This document shows, in pieces, positions 51,467 to 60,657 of a stretch of 64,000 nt of DNA (position 1 is its first letter; each line of letters starts with the position of its first letter). A model generated the notes under the pieces. The model ran no database searches. It saw only the letters and a list, made by a program, of their open reading frames with translations, and was not told the origin of the DNA. This stretch comes from Roseivirga sp. (lineage in GTDB: Bacteria > Bacteroidota > Bacteroidia > Cytophagales > Cyclobacteriaceae), in assembly GCA_018402485.1 (NCBI GenBank), contig JAGYIY010000001.1, forward strand, positions 1,086,001 through 1,150,000. Reading direction: 5' to 3'. The position numbers and the translations under genes are program-made.

Positions 51467-54448
51467 TTATCTATCCATATTCAAACGCACATCTTGCTCT
51501 TGCATGTAGTTGCTGATTTGATCAGCTTCTTCTGCCTTGCCATTTTCTTCTAGCACCAACCTCAGGAATTGAAGTCCTCTTAATTTGGATTGGAAAGAGT
51601 AGCCGTAGCGATTTTTATTCTGCAAGTAATTCAGTTCTGCATGAAATTGCTCCCCTATTTGAACCGCCATTTCTGTGGCCCGATCTATTGCTCCAGCATT
51701 GAAGAAGCTTTGGACAAAACCTACAGAGGAGATGTCGTGTGGAACTACATCAAATGGCATTTTTTCAATGCCAAAATCCAATACTTCCAAAGCCTTTGTG
51801 GTATCGCCTTCCTGAACCAATGCATCAGCAAATGTGGTAAACATAGAACGATGATTTTGCACAAAACCGCGGTAGTCTTCATTCAGAAATGCCCCAGGAT
51901 CATCAAGCCCCCGGAACTGCATTTTATTCATCACATTGTCGTACATCAACTCAGTATTGACCATTTCTCGCATTTCAGATGGCTTTTGAATGGGCAGCAA
52001 ACGATAAGCCATGCCTTCTTGAACCAAGTAAGGATTAGCATCCCAATTTAAAGAGTTTACAGAAGTGTAGTTAAAGTATATCGGGCGCTCCCAATTGTTT
52101 TGTGCAATCAGGTCGAATAACATCATTTGACCTTTGTCAACAATTCTTGATTCTAGTTCTCCCGTGCGCGAATCTTTCTTAAAATTGAAGAACATCCTTG
52201 GCGTAAGGTATTGCTCCAAACTTTTAGGCACAATGCCTTTGGCTTTGATGGCTGCGGTGTCTATTGCTAAATTCAAAGATTCCGAAGGGATAATCATTAA
52301 TTCTTGATCTGAGCTAAATTCTCTTTTGAACTGCGGAACGTCCCTTTTTACCACATTCATATACTCCTTTAAATCAATGGATTGATCGGCAAACTGAGGC
52401 AGTTCTTGAATATAAAGCACATCATTGGTTCCTTGACGATAATTATCAATGGTCAAAGAGTAAGGGAAAGGCTCTGAATCATTCATCTTTACCGTGGTTT
52501 GGTCGATGTACCAATCAGTAGCATAATAACTCAAAACCACCACGCGTACATCGGTACGGAAACCTTCTACTTCTTGCAAATACCACAGGGGGAAAGTATC
52601 ATTGTCCCCACCTGTAAACAAAATGGCATTAGGTGCACAAGAAGCCAAAAAGTTTCTGGCAGAATCTACCGAAAAGTACCTGTTTGATCGATCGTGATCG
52701 TCCCAGTTTTCTTTGGCCAAGATAATAGGTGCTAAAAGTCCTAGGGCAATAGCAGCCATGGCTAGCTGCTTTCCACGGGCCAACAAACTGCTTCCAATTC
52801 CTAAGACAGCCAACCCAATCCATATGGCAAAGGCATAATAAGAGCCTGCATAAATATAGTCCCTTTCTCTGGGTTCGACCGGAGGTGAATTCAAATAAAT
52901 GACCAGAGCTGCACCGGTAAGAATAAACAACATCAGCGTGGCAGAAAAGCGTTTGGGGTCTTTATTGAATTGAAAAAAGAAACCTATCAAGCCTAGAATC
53001 AACGGGATCATATAGTATTGATTTCTTCCTTTGTTTTCCAATATTGTTTCAGGAACAAATTCATTGCTGGCAAATGGTCCAAGCCAATCTGCATCTTGTA
53101 TGTCACTTTCTCTACCTGAGAAATTAAACATAAAATAACGCAAATACATATGACCCAACTGGTGACTGATTAAGAAATAAATGTTGTCGATAAAGCTTGG
53201 CTTTTCACCTTCCCTAAGCCCCGTTACTTGGCGGTATTTTTGAATATGCGCCGGACTGGAACTGTACATTCTTGGCAGTACGGTGGTAAACTGTGGATCA
53301 TAAACGGTTTTCGACTTATAGTCTTTTACTTTGTACTCATCATCCGCTTTGTAGTAAATTGGGTCTGTTTTGATGTATTCTTGCACAGGAGCATTGAAGT
53401 ATTGGCCATGAACAAGAGGGCGGCTGCCATATTGCTCTCTTTTTAAGTAAGAAACAAAAGTCATTACATCCTCGGGATTGTTCTGGTCGATGGGAGGGTC
53501 AGCCCTTGAACGAATGAGGATGACGGCATAGCAAGCATATCCGATGAGCACAAAGGCCATCGAAAGTGTTAAAGTGTTTAGGTTGACTAAGTTCTTTTTT
53601 CTGGTGTAACGCAAAGCAAAAATAATGGCCAAAACCACTAAAATGGTAACAAAAAGCGCCCCTGAGCCGAAAGGAAGGTTGAGCGTATTCACAAAGGTTA
53701 CCTCAAAATAACCGGCTATCGTGGGCAGGCCAGGAATGATGAAAGAATTAATGAAAAGGACAATGAGTAAGCTTACAGCCATCGCTACAAAGCCACCCAA
53801 CCAAGTTGGATTCTTATATTTTTTGAAATAATAAATAAGTGCCAAAGCCGGAAGAGTAACCAAACCCAACAAGTGAACTCCTGTAGATAGGCCGAGCATA
53901 TAAGCGATAAAAACCAACCATTTATTTCCACGACTTTCGTCTTCTACCAATTCCCATTTCAAAATGGCCCAAAAAACCACAGCAGTAAAAAAGGATGACA
54001 TAGCATAGACTTCACCTTCTACTGCAGAAAACCAAAATGAATCGGTAAATGAAAATGCCAAGGCACCAACTGCTCCTGCCCCTAAAACTAAAATCTCATG
54101 AACCTTCGTGAATTCTGTTTTGCCACTTTCTAAAAGTTTTCTTCCCAACATAACAATGGTCCAATACAAGAAGAGGATGGTGAATGCACTGGCTAAAACA
54201 CTTGACATGTTGATCCAGAAAGCCACTTGGGTTACATCTCCGAAGGATAAAAATGAAAATAGCCTCCCTATCAACATAAATAAGGGTGCACCGGGTGGAT
54301 GAGAGACTTCAAGTTTGAAGGCAATGGCTATGAATTCACCACAGTCCCAGAAACTAGCGGTTTCTTCAATGGTTAACACATAAGTGATAAGGGAAATGAG
54401 GAAAACACCCCATCCCGTTAGGTCATTCATCTTTTTAAAATCGCCCAT
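51467..54448 (-). CDS. DUF2723 family membrane protein (protein O-mannosyltransferase-like, TMEM260-like)
   Basis: A 993-residue membrane protein with about 11-13 N-terminal hydrophobic segments (to ~600) and a large soluble C-terminal part. The signature ETASFWDCGEFIAIAFKLEVSHPPGAPLFMLIGRLF is in the first loop; the Asp in WDCGEFI is conserved as in GT-C enzymes. Human TMEM260 of this family O-mannosylates plexin and RON domains, so a protein O-glycosylation role is possible; Bacteroidota have abundant O-glycosylation. The soluble part holds GDNDTFPLWYLQEVEGFRTDVRVV, typical of the family, and a TPR-like tail. The longest N-terminal start (MGDFKKM) is used; ATG 54430 is an alternative. Confidence 0.85.
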   Translation of the reverse strand: MGDFKKMNDLTGWGVFLISLITYVLTIEETASFWDCGEFIAIAFKLEVSHPPGAPLFMLIGRLFSFLSFGDVTQVAFWINMSSVLASAFTILFLYWTIVMLGRKLLESGKTEFTKVHEILVLGAGAVGALAFSFTDSFWFSAVEGEVYAMSSFFTAVVFWAILKWELVEDESRGNKWLVFIAYMLGLSTGVHLLGLVTLPALALIYYFKKYKNPTWLGGFVAMAVSLLIVLFINSFIIPGLPTIAGYFEVTFVNTLNLPFGSGALFVTILVVLAIIFALRYTRKKNLVNLNTLTLSMAFVLIGYACYAVILIRSRADPPIDQNNPEDVMTFVSYLKREQYGSRPLVHGQYFNAPVQEYIKTDPIYYKADDEYKVKDYKSKTVYDPQFTTVLPRMYSSSPAHIQKYRQVTGLREGEKPSFIDNIYFLISHQLGHMYLRYFMFNFSGRESDIQDADWLGPFASNEFVPETILENKGRNQYYMIPLILGLIGFFFQFNKDPKRFSATLMLFILTGAALVIYLNSPPVEPRERDYIYAGSYYAFAIWIGLAVLGIGSSLLARGKQLAMAAIALGLLAPIILAKENWDDHDRSNRYFSVDSARNFLASCAPNAILFTGGDNDTFPLWYLQEVEGFRTDVRVVVLSYYATDWYIDQTTVKMNDSEPFPYSLTIDNYRQGTNDVLYIQELPQFADQSIDLKEYMNVVKRDVPQFKREFSSDQELMIIPSESLNLAIDTAAIKAKGIVPKSLEQYLTPRMFFNFKKDSRTGELESRIVDKGQMMLFDLIAQNNWERPIYFNYTSVNSLNWDANPYLVQEGMAYRLLPIQKPSEMREMVNTELMYDNVMNKMQFRGLDDPGAFLNEDYRGFVQNHRSMFTTFADALVQEGDTTKALEVLDFGIEKMPFDVVPHDISSVGFVQSFFNAGAIDRATEMAVQIGEQFHAELNYLQNKNRYGYSFQSKLRGLQFLRLVLEENGKAEEADQISNYMQEQDVRLNMDR

Positions 54449-54542
54449 GCTTTCTCCGGTTTTGTGTCGTGAAAATAGTAAAAATCCATTAGGGCAAAGG
54501 TTAAAAGTTCTTAATCCTTCAATTCAGGTCCAAAATCAATGG

Positions 54543-55187
54543 TTAATCATATACGCCCATGTAAAACCAAAGCCATAAAAGAAAAATCGGAATGTAGGAG
54601 GTGAGTACAATCGTATTTGCAACACTCTTCTTTTTTCGAGCAACAAAATCTATTCCATAGGTAAGCGCAATCCAATAAGCCACTTCAAAAAGATTCAATG
54701 CTTTGAAAGGATACCAAAAGCGGCTATGTACGCTTTCTAAATTATACAAATTCATGATAGAAAGCGGGTAAAAGGCGCTAAAATCCCAATAATTGGGGTC
54801 GGGATGTACCAATAAAAACCAAAGTAATTTGATAAGCTCAGGCAGGATAAAGACTACCTCGGCTACCATAGCTATTTGCCAGCACTGTTTGTAGGTGACA
54901 CGATACCCCCAAAGAAAGCAACCTACCCAGAGAATAAATCCAATCAGGGTAAATTTAAAGGCGTAGACAAAAGGTAGTGAAATCAAGCTGAGGCCCGAAA
55001 ATATTTTGAAAAGCATAGCATCCGAACCTTGGCCAAATTGAAAAGCAGGTATTACGTTAAGTATTAGTTGCTGTTGTAAAAAAGTGAGTAAGAAAAAAAT
55101 CAAGGTGAGCATGGCAAAAAATAGGATTTTGTTAAATCCTAGCCATTGATGAACGTTTTGTTCCAAAGTGGTGTAATCCCTAGGCAT
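54543..55187 (-). CDS. Small multi-spanning membrane protein (YIP1-like), function unknown
   Basis: A 214-residue protein with about five or six hydrophobic segments. The layout and the segment FFAMLTLIFFLLTFLQQQL, then CWQIAMVAEVVFILPELIKLLWFLL, are reminiscent of YIP1-type membrane proteins, but no decisive motif is present. Charged loops are short. It ends 95 bases upstream of the DUF2723 gene on the same strand; co-transcription is possible. Divergent from the TPR protein gene. Confidence 0.7.
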   Translation of the reverse strand: MPRDYTTLEQNVHQWLGFNKILFFAMLTLIFFLLTFLQQQLILNVIPAFQFGQGSDAMLFKIFSGLSLISLPFVYAFKFTLIGFILWVGCFLWGYRVTYKQCWQIAMVAEVVFILPELIKLLWFLLVHPDPNYWDFSAFYPLSIMNLYNLESVHSRFWYPFKALNLFEVAYWIALTYGIDFVARKKKSVANTIVLTSYIPIFLLWLWFYMGVYD

Positions 55188-55234
55188 AGCAAACTATTTT
55201 GGTACAATCTACATGTTTGCGACGAGTCATGCGC

Positions 55235-55242
55235 TAAATTTG
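55235..55242 (+). promoter_or_regulatory. Candidate -7 promoter element of the TPR protein gene
   Basis: TAAATTTG matches the -7 consensus exactly, 59 bases before GTG 55302. TTTG at 55216-55219 is upstream at a spacing of 15, shorter than normal. Confidence 0.4.
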
Positions 55243-55301
55243 TGGCAAAGCTTCGATAAGCGGACAAGAAGAGCCGTGAGAGGTTTGTAAATACACCATT
55301 T

Positions 55302-56495
55302 GTGAGAAGAAAAGTGCCTGTCATAATACTGTTCTTAATGTACTTTTTAGGAAGTTCCGGGCCAACTAATGCCAAAACACGGAGTGATACTACAAAGTAC
55401 TTACTGTTGAACTATGCCCTACAGATGGAAATCACCGATGCGGTTGATCAAATGTATAATTTTAATTTCCGTAAAGCGGAGGTTGAGTTCAACTGGATGA
55501 AATATCGTTATCCTGAGCACCCACTACCCTATTTTCTTTATGCGGTAAGTAAATGGTGGCAAATGTTGCCCTATGGTTATGAAGATGAGGAATTAGAAGA
55601 GCAGTTTCTAACCTTCATCGAAGTTACCATTGATAAGGCTGAAGCACTTTATGATGCTGATGAAGGGAATATAGAGGCTGCTTTTTTCTTGGCGGGTGCA
55701 TATGGTTTTTTAGGTCGTTATCACTCCGAGAAAAAGAACTGGCTTTCAGCTGCCAGTGTGGGGAAAAGTTCGTTAAAGTATTTACAAATCATCCAAGGCA
55801 ATGAAAGTTTTAGTCCAGAAATACTTTTTGGTGATGCCTTGTTTAACTATTACGCCTCCTGGTTGAGAGATGAGTACCCCTTGTTGCGGCCCATTATGCT
55901 TTTTTTCCCTAAAGGAAACATAGAGTTAGGATTAGAGCAATTACAAACCGTTTCTCGAAACGCTTTCTATACACGGATTGAAGCAATTTATTTTCTCATG
56001 CGCATTCGTGCTTATGAAACCAAGGAAATCGAAGAGGCTCTAAGGCTTTCTGAAACGGTGCACAAGCAGTATCCAAATAACCCGTATTTTCATAGGTTCT
56101 ATACACAGATGCTCTATAACAATGGGAGATATAATGATGCCCTGGCTGAATCGGAAGAGATATTAAAACGATACGAAGCAGAACAATTGGGCTATGAAGA
56201 AACCAGTGCAAAATATGCCCATTTTTTCAGTGGACATATTTTAAAAGGCAGGGGAGACCATAAAGCCGCTCAAGATCACTTTTACGAGGCAGTTCGCTAC
56301 AATGAAATAATGGGTGTCGATCATTCAGGTTATTATCTGTATGCACAATATTTTTTGGCCGAGTACGAGATGAAAAACGGAAATGATGAACTAGCCATGG
56401 ACAGGGTGAAATTGATCCGTAAAAACACCAAGCGTAAGGAGAAAATTGCTGAAATGGCCCGTGACCTTCAAAAGCAGATTAGAAAGAGTTCTTAA
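55302..56495 (+). CDS. Exported TPR-like repeat protein
   Basis: A 397-residue protein with a signal peptide (RRKVPVIILFLMYFLGSSG, ending near NAK) and a body built of TPR-like helical pairs. Recognisable units include NFRKAEVEFNWMKYRYPEHPLPYF, NIEAAFFLAGAYGFLGRYHSE, YNDALAESEEILKRYE and DHKAAQDHFYEAVRYNEI. It probably works in the periplasm as a scaffold; no enzyme motif is present. The start is GTG 55302, which precedes the signal peptide; the next ATG would cut into it. The stop codon lies inside a 22-base palindrome that also precedes the asnC promoter. Confidence 0.8.
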   Translation: MRRKVPVIILFLMYFLGSSGPTNAKTRSDTTKYLLLNYALQMEITDAVDQMYNFNFRKAEVEFNWMKYRYPEHPLPYFLYAVSKWWQMLPYGYEDEELEEQFLTFIEVTIDKAEALYDADEGNIEAAFFLAGAYGFLGRYHSEKKNWLSAASVGKSSLKYLQIIQGNESFSPEILFGDALFNYYASWLRDEYPLLRPIMLFFPKGNIELGLEQLQTVSRNAFYTRIEAIYFLMRIRAYETKEIEEALRLSETVHKQYPNNPYFHRFYTQMLYNNGRYNDALAESEEILKRYEAEQLGYEETSAKYAHFFSGHILKGRGDHKAAQDHFYEAVRYNEIMGVDHSGYYLYAQYFLAEYEMKNGNDELAMDRVKLIRKNTKRKEKIAEMARDLQKQIRKSS

Positions 56496-56508
56496 TTAAT
56501 TAAGAACT
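56487..56508. promoter_or_regulatory. 22-bp perfect palindrome upstream of the asnC promoter
   Basis: AGTTCTTAATT (56487-56497) followed by its exact complement AATTAAGAACT (56498-56508), no spacer. It overlaps the stop codon of the TPR gene and lies 14 bases before the -7 box of the asnC gene. Such a symmetric site fits a dimeric regulator such as Lrp/AsnC; a hairpin role in transcript ending is the alternative. Confidence 0.6.
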
Positions 56509-56522
56509 TTATAGAAGTTTTA

Positions 56523-56530
56523 TACCTTTG
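56523..56530 (+). promoter_or_regulatory. Candidate -7 promoter element of the AsnC gene
   Basis: TACCTTTG matches TAnnTTTG exactly. Its -33 position falls inside the 22-bp palindrome and reads TTAA, a poor match, so the promoter may need an activator or be weak. The start codon is at 56566. Confidence 0.5.
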
Positions 56531-56531
56531 T

Positions 56532-56548
56532 GCAAAATATAATTTTGC
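56532..56548. promoter_or_regulatory. Inverted repeat over the predicted asnC transcription start
   Basis: GCAAAAT (56532-56538) and ATTTTGC (56542-56548) with a 3-base centre. It begins two bases after the -7 box, so a protein bound here would block initiation. Confidence 0.5.
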
Positions 56549-56565
56549 CACTGACCTATTGAATC

Positions 56566-57039
56566 GTGAATCTGAAGCTAGATAAAATTGATCGTAAGAT
56601 TTTAGAAATCCTACAGTCGAATGCCAAAATTACCAATGCGCAATTGTCCAAGGAGATTGGCTTGTCACCGGCTCCCACCTTGGAGCGTGTTAAAAAATTA
56701 GAAAACTCAGGAATCATTAAAAGCTATCATGCCAAGCTCGATACCGAAAAAGTGGGTATGGGTGTAAGCACTTTTGTTTACGCTACGCTCAAAGGGCATA
56801 ACAAACAGAATATTGAAATATTCATGGAAGAAATCAATCAGATTGATGAAGTGATTGAATGTCATCACGTAACGGGTTCAGGGGATTTTGTATTGAAGAT
56901 CATCGCTAAGGACATTCCAAGTTATCAGAAACTGATGCTTGAGAAAGTCAGTGATATTTCTGTGGTAGATAACTTACAATCTATGGTTATACTTTCTACC
57001 TTTAAGGATAGTAAAGTACTGCCTATACCGGAAATCTAA
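56566..57039 (+). CDS. Lrp/AsnC family transcriptional regulator
   Basis: A 157-residue regulator. The N-terminal winged helix-turn-helix is LDKIDRKILEILQSNAKITNAQLSKEIGLSPAPTLERVKKLENSGII. The C-terminal RAM ligand-binding domain follows (about 70-150), with the GSGDFVLKI segment and the final strand MVILSTFKD. Members sense amino acids and often repress their own gene. The start is GTG 56566 (MNLKLDKIDRK). Two inverted repeats around its promoter are natural candidates for autoregulatory sites. The phosphoribosyltransferase gene follows four bases later. Confidence 0.93.
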   Translation: MNLKLDKIDRKILEILQSNAKITNAQLSKEIGLSPAPTLERVKKLENSGIIKSYHAKLDTEKVGMGVSTFVYATLKGHNKQNIEIFMEEINQIDEVIECHHVTGSGDFVLKIIAKDIPSYQKLMLEKVSDISVVDNLQSMVILSTFKDSKVLPIPEI

Positions 57040-57043
57040 AACT

Positions 57044-57541
57044 ATGTCAGCTAAGCAAATTCTAGCCAAGCGTGAAATCGAACAAATCATCAAGCGCATG
57101 GCTTTTGAGATTTATGAACAAAATCATGTCTTGAAGGAGATTTATCTGGCAGGCATAGATGATAACGGCTTAAAAATTGCTGAAATGATAGCAGAAAACC
57201 TTCGTAGTATTTCTCAAATACAGCCGAAACTTCTCCGTGTTGACATCGATAAAGACGTAAAATATCAGCCTAAAGTGGAGGTTTCAAACTTACCGGAGTC
57301 AGAAGATTTTACAATTGTTGTGATAGATGACGTACTGAATTCGGGTCGAACAATGATGTACGCACTTAGTCCTTTTTTATCACTTAAAGTGCGCAAGCTT
57401 CAAACGGCGGTCTTAGTGAATAGAAGCCACAAGCGATTCCCCCTGGCAGTAGATTTTAAAGGATTAGAATTAGGAACTACCATCGAGGAGCACATCCAAG
57501 TAAATATTAAAGATAATAATTACTCAGCCGCACTTTACTAA
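57044..57541 (+). CDS. Phosphoribosyltransferase family protein (PyrR-like)
   Basis: A 165-residue type I phosphoribosyltransferase. The 13-residue PRPP motif is VVIDDVLNSGRTM, and the flanks (EIEQIIKRMAFEIYEQN at the N-terminus, PLAVDFKGLELGTTIEEHIQV at the C-terminus) resemble PyrR, which regulates pyrimidine genes and has weak uracil phosphoribosyltransferase activity. No pyrimidine genes are next to it, so regulation is not shown. It probably shares the transcript with the asnC-type gene. Confidence 0.85.
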   Translation: MSAKQILAKREIEQIIKRMAFEIYEQNHVLKEIYLAGIDDNGLKIAEMIAENLRSISQIQPKLLRVDIDKDVKYQPKVEVSNLPESEDFTIVVIDDVLNSGRTMMYALSPFLSLKVRKLQTAVLVNRSHKRFPLAVDFKGLELGTTIEEHIQVNIKDNNYSAALY

Positions 57542-57575
57542 AATTTTTTAAATGACCATAAAATAAACTAAGCAC

Positions 57576-58400
57576 ATGGAATTATCAGAAATTCAGAAAG
57601 TATGGGGATTAATCAAAGAACCGATTCTTGCCTATGGTTTACAAATCATTGGAGCTGTAATCACTTTAATTATTGGTTTATGGGTGATTAAAAGGCTTTT
57701 AGGGTTTTTCGAGAAAACGCTCCAGAAAAGAGTTGTTGACCCTACCCTAATTCCAACTTTAAAAGGAGTATTTAAGATACTCTTATATGCTGCTTTGATT
57801 ATGGCTATCATCAAACAGGTAGGCATAGAGACTTCTGGGCTTTTAGCCATATTTGGAGCTGCGGGTTTGGCCATAGGCTTATCGCTACAGGGTTCTCTTT
57901 CAAACTTTGCAGGAGGAATTCTTATTCTTACCATTAAACCCTTTAAAGCAGGCGATTTTGTTACCATCAATGGGGAATCTGGGACGGTTCATGCAGTTAC
58001 AATTATCAACACGGTGCTCAAAACAGTAGACAACAAAACCATTTACCTCCCCAATGGAGCAGTGGCAAGTGCTAATATTACCAACTTTACCGAAGAAGAT
58101 ACCCGCCGCTGGGATAAAGTATTTGGGATCGGTTATGGCGATGATTTTGATAAAGCCAAACAAATCATTAGTGATTTCTTAATGGCCGATGAGCGTGTAA
58201 TCAAAGAACCAGAACCCTTCATTAGGGTGGGTAATTTAGGGGATAGTAGTGTTGACATTACAGTCAGAGCATGGGTGAAAAAGGAAGATTACTGGCCACT
58301 CAATTTCGATATGATAGAAAAAGTAAAGAAGGAGTTCGACAAACAAGGTATATCTATTCCTTTTCCACAACGCGACGTACATGTCTTTAACGAAAAGTAA
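57576..58400 (+). CDS. mscS: Small-conductance mechanosensitive channel (MscS family)
   Basis: A 274-residue channel of the short MscS type: three membrane helices (about 18-40, 60-85, 90-115), the pore helix [28 protein letters not shown] with the Gly/Ala packing pattern, and the beta domain ([39 protein letters not shown]). It opens under membrane tension during osmotic downshock. Length matches E. coli MscS (286). It lies 34 bases after the phosphoribosyltransferase gene. Confidence 0.95.
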   Translation: MELSEIQKVWGLIKEPILAYGLQIIGAVITLIIGLWVIKRLLGFFEKTLQKRVVDPTLIPTLKGVFKILLYAALIMAIIKQVGIETSGLLAIFGAAGLAIGLSLQGSLSNFAGGILILTIKPFKAGDFVTINGESGTVHAVTIINTVLKTVDNKTIYLPNGAVASANITNFTEEDTRRWDKVFGIGYGDDFDKAKQIISDFLMADERVIKEPEPFIRVGNLGDSSVDITVRAWVKKEDYWPLNFDMIEKVKKEFDKQGISIPFPQRDVHVFNEK

Positions 58401-58424
58401 TTGATTACATCAAGGAAACACTTA

Positions 58425-58453
58425 GAAGGGTAAATGCTTATATTTACCCCTTC
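58425..58453 (+). other. Hairpin in the panB leader
   Basis: GGGTAAAT (58428-58435) and ATTTACCC (58442-58449) form a perfect 8-base-pair stem with loop GCTTAT; AAG/CTT pairs extend it past one bulged C. It lies between the mscS stop and panB start (12 bases before panB). There is no T tail. It may end the mscS transcript or shape panB translation. Confidence 0.45.
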
Positions 58454-58465
58454 AACCTTTCCGAT

Positions 58466-59284
58466 ATGTCGATTCACAAATCCGAAATTAAAAAAGTAAC
58501 TACCCATCAGTTACAGTCTATGAAAGAACGTGGAGAAAAAATCTCCATGCTTACTGCCTATGATTATTCTATGGCCAGCCTTATCGATGGTGCTGGAGTG
58601 GACATTATTCTGGTAGGAGATTCTGCATCGAATGTAATGGCAGGCCATGAAACCACCTTACCGATTACCTTAGATCAAATGATCTATCATGCTTCTGCCG
58701 TTGTTCGTGCTGTAAAGCGCGCTTTTGTGGTAGTAGATATACCTTTTGGCTCTTACCAAGGAAATTCTTCAGAGGCCTTGCGTTCGGCCATACGCATCAT
58801 GAAAGAATCAGGGGCACATTCTGTCAAAATGGAAGGTGGAACGGAAATCAAGGAGTCCATCATACGGGTTCTTTCTGCTGGGGTGCCTGTCATGGGGCAT
58901 TTGGGCCTTACCCCACAATCCATTTATAAATTTGGCACCTATGCTGTTCGAGCCCAAGAAAAAGAAGAGGCCGATCAATTGATCGATGATGCACGTCTTT
59001 TAGAAGAATGTGGCTGCTACGCCATTGTATTAGAAAAAATACCGGCAAGCCTAGCGGCCAAAGTAGCACAAGAAGTCAAAATTCCAGTTATTGGTATTGG
59101 CGCAGGCCTTCATGTGGATGGTCAAGTACTGGTAATGCACGATATGCTAGGCATTACCAAAGAATTTCAACCCAGATTTTTAAGGCAATATGCTGACCTT
59201 GGAACATCTATACATAATGCAGTAACACAATATGTTTCCGATATAAAGGCAAAAGACTTTCCAAATGAGAAGGAAAGTTATTGA
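58466..59284 (+). CDS. panB: 3-methyl-2-oxobutanoate hydroxymethyltransferase
   Basis: A 272-residue TIM-barrel enzyme that makes ketopantoate in pantothenate/CoA synthesis using methylene-tetrahydrofolate. Motifs: [47 protein letters not shown], then [38 protein letters not shown], and [23 protein letters not shown]. The metal-binding Asp (GDS) and Glu (MEGG) are in place. Normal length. No other pantothenate gene is nearby. Confidence 0.97.
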   Translation: MSIHKSEIKKVTTHQLQSMKERGEKISMLTAYDYSMASLIDGAGVDIILVGDSASNVMAGHETTLPITLDQMIYHASAVVRAVKRAFVVVDIPFGSYQGNSSEALRSAIRIMKESGAHSVKMEGGTEIKESIIRVLSAGVPVMGHLGLTPQSIYKFGTYAVRAQEKEEADQLIDDARLLEECGCYAIVLEKIPASLAAKVAQEVKIPVIGIGAGLHVDGQVLVMHDMLGITKEFQPRFLRQYADLGTSIHNAVTQYVSDIKAKDFPNEKESY

Positions 59285-59388
59285 CAAATTTGTAACATCA
59301 AGGAGTTGAAAAAGCATTTAATGAAACTTTATAGGCCCAATAATTTGTTAGATTACACCCTATTTTTACCAACTAGAAAAACCAAAGA

Positions 59389-60615
59389 ATGAGTGAGCAA
59401 AAAATTACCATAAACAACGGAGTTTTAAATGTACCCAATCAGCCTACCATTCCTTTTATTGAAGGAGATGGTATTGGTGTCGATATTTGGCCAGCGGCCC
59501 AAAATGTTCTCGATAGTGCTGTGAAAAAAGCCTACCAGGGAGAAAAAGCCATTCAGTGGAAAGAAGTTTTGGCGGGAGAGAAATCCTTTAAGACAACAGG
59601 GGAATGGATGCCTGGCGAAACTTTAAATGCTTTTACTAATTATTTGGTGGGTATTAAAGGTCCTTTAACCACACCCGTGGGTGAAGGGATTCGATCCTTG
59701 AATGTAATGCTTCGCCAAAAACTTGATTTGTATGCTTGCGTTCGGCCTGTTCGTTGGTTTGAAGGCACTCCTTCTCCCGTGAAAGAACCTGGCTTATGCG
59801 ATATGGTCATCTTTAGAGAAAATACCGAAGATATTTATGCGGGCATTGAGTTTAAGAAGGGTACTGAAGAGGCTGCTCAATTTGCCAAGCTATTGAAGCA
59901 GCATTTCCCTAATCATTTTGAAAAGGTGCGTTTTCCTGATTCATCGGGTTATGGAATTAAACCAGTTTCGGAAGAGGGAACCAAACGTTTGGTAAAAGGC
60001 GCTATTGATTATGCATTTGCCCAGAAACGAGATTCGGTGACATTGGTCCACAAAGGCAACATCATGAAATTTACTGAAGGAGCTTTTAAAACTTGGGGCT
60101 ATGAGTTAGCAAAAGAATCTTATGGCGCTAAGGATTACGAAGGTGGTCCTTGGCAAATTATCGAAAAAGATGGACATCAAATTGTCATCAAAGATGTAAT
60201 CGCAGATGCGTTTTTACAGCAAATTTTATTGCGTCCGGCTGAGTATTCAGTTATTGCTACATTAAACTTAAATGGTGATTATATTTCTGATGCACTAGCC
60301 GCTATGGTTGGAGGTATTGGTATAGCCCCAGGTGCCAATATTAATTATACAACGGGTACTGCCATTTTTGAAGCTACCCACGGAACAGCTCCGAAGTATG
60401 CAGGACAAGATAAGGTGAACCCCGGATCGGTCATATTATCCGGAGCCATGATGCTCGAATATTTGGGATGGCAAAAAGCCGCCGATTTAATTTATACCGG
60501 GTTGGAAAAAGCGATTGCCTCCAAAAGGGTCACTTATGACTTTGAGAGACAGATGCAAGGAGCAACACTATTGAAATGCTCAGAATTTGGAGAGGAAATT
60601 GTCAACAACATGTAA
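59389..60615 (+). CDS. icd: NADP-dependent isocitrate dehydrogenase
   Basis: A 408-residue enzyme of the E. coli Icd type, producing 2-oxoglutarate, CO2 and NADPH. Motifs: [15 protein letters not shown] at the start, the substrate loop [11 protein letters not shown] with Ser103 (equivalent to the E. coli kinase target), [39 protein letters not shown], and the NADP-specific [23 protein letters not shown] with the Lys-Tyr pair. A strong terminator follows its stop. No Icd kinase gene is in the window. Confidence 0.97.
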   Translation: MSEQKITINNGVLNVPNQPTIPFIEGDGIGVDIWPAAQNVLDSAVKKAYQGEKAIQWKEVLAGEKSFKTTGEWMPGETLNAFTNYLVGIKGPLTTPVGEGIRSLNVMLRQKLDLYACVRPVRWFEGTPSPVKEPGLCDMVIFRENTEDIYAGIEFKKGTEEAAQFAKLLKQHFPNHFEKVRFPDSSGYGIKPVSEEGTKRLVKGAIDYAFAQKRDSVTLVHKGNIMKFTEGAFKTWGYELAKESYGAKDYEGGPWQIIEKDGHQIVIKDVIADAFLQQILLRPAEYSVIATLNLNGDYISDALAAMVGGIGIAPGANINYTTGTAIFEATHGTAPKYAGQDKVNPGSVILSGAMMLEYLGWQKAADLIYTGLEKAIASKRVTYDFERQMQGATLLKCSEFGEEIVNNM

Positions 60616-60617
60616 AC

Positions 60618-60643
60618 AAAAAGCTCCGAAAGGAGCTTTTTTT
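60618..60643 (+). terminator. Rho-independent terminator after icd
   Basis: AAAAGCTCC (60619-60627), loop GAAA, GGAGCTTTT (60632-60640), then three more T. A stable GNRA-type loop and long T tail make this a strong terminator. It ends only 15 bases before the ATG of the Lon-N gene at 60658. Confidence 0.88.
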
Positions 60644-60657
60644 ATAAAAAAGACACC

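Noticed and set aside
51590-52051. 153-residue open frame opposite the DUF2723 gene
   Set aside because: Cys- and His-rich low-quality translation, antisense to a conserved coding region.
59284-59293. ACAAATTTGT palindrome between panB and icd
   Set aside because: Short AT-rich palindrome, expected by chance; no other promoter parts at fixed spacing.
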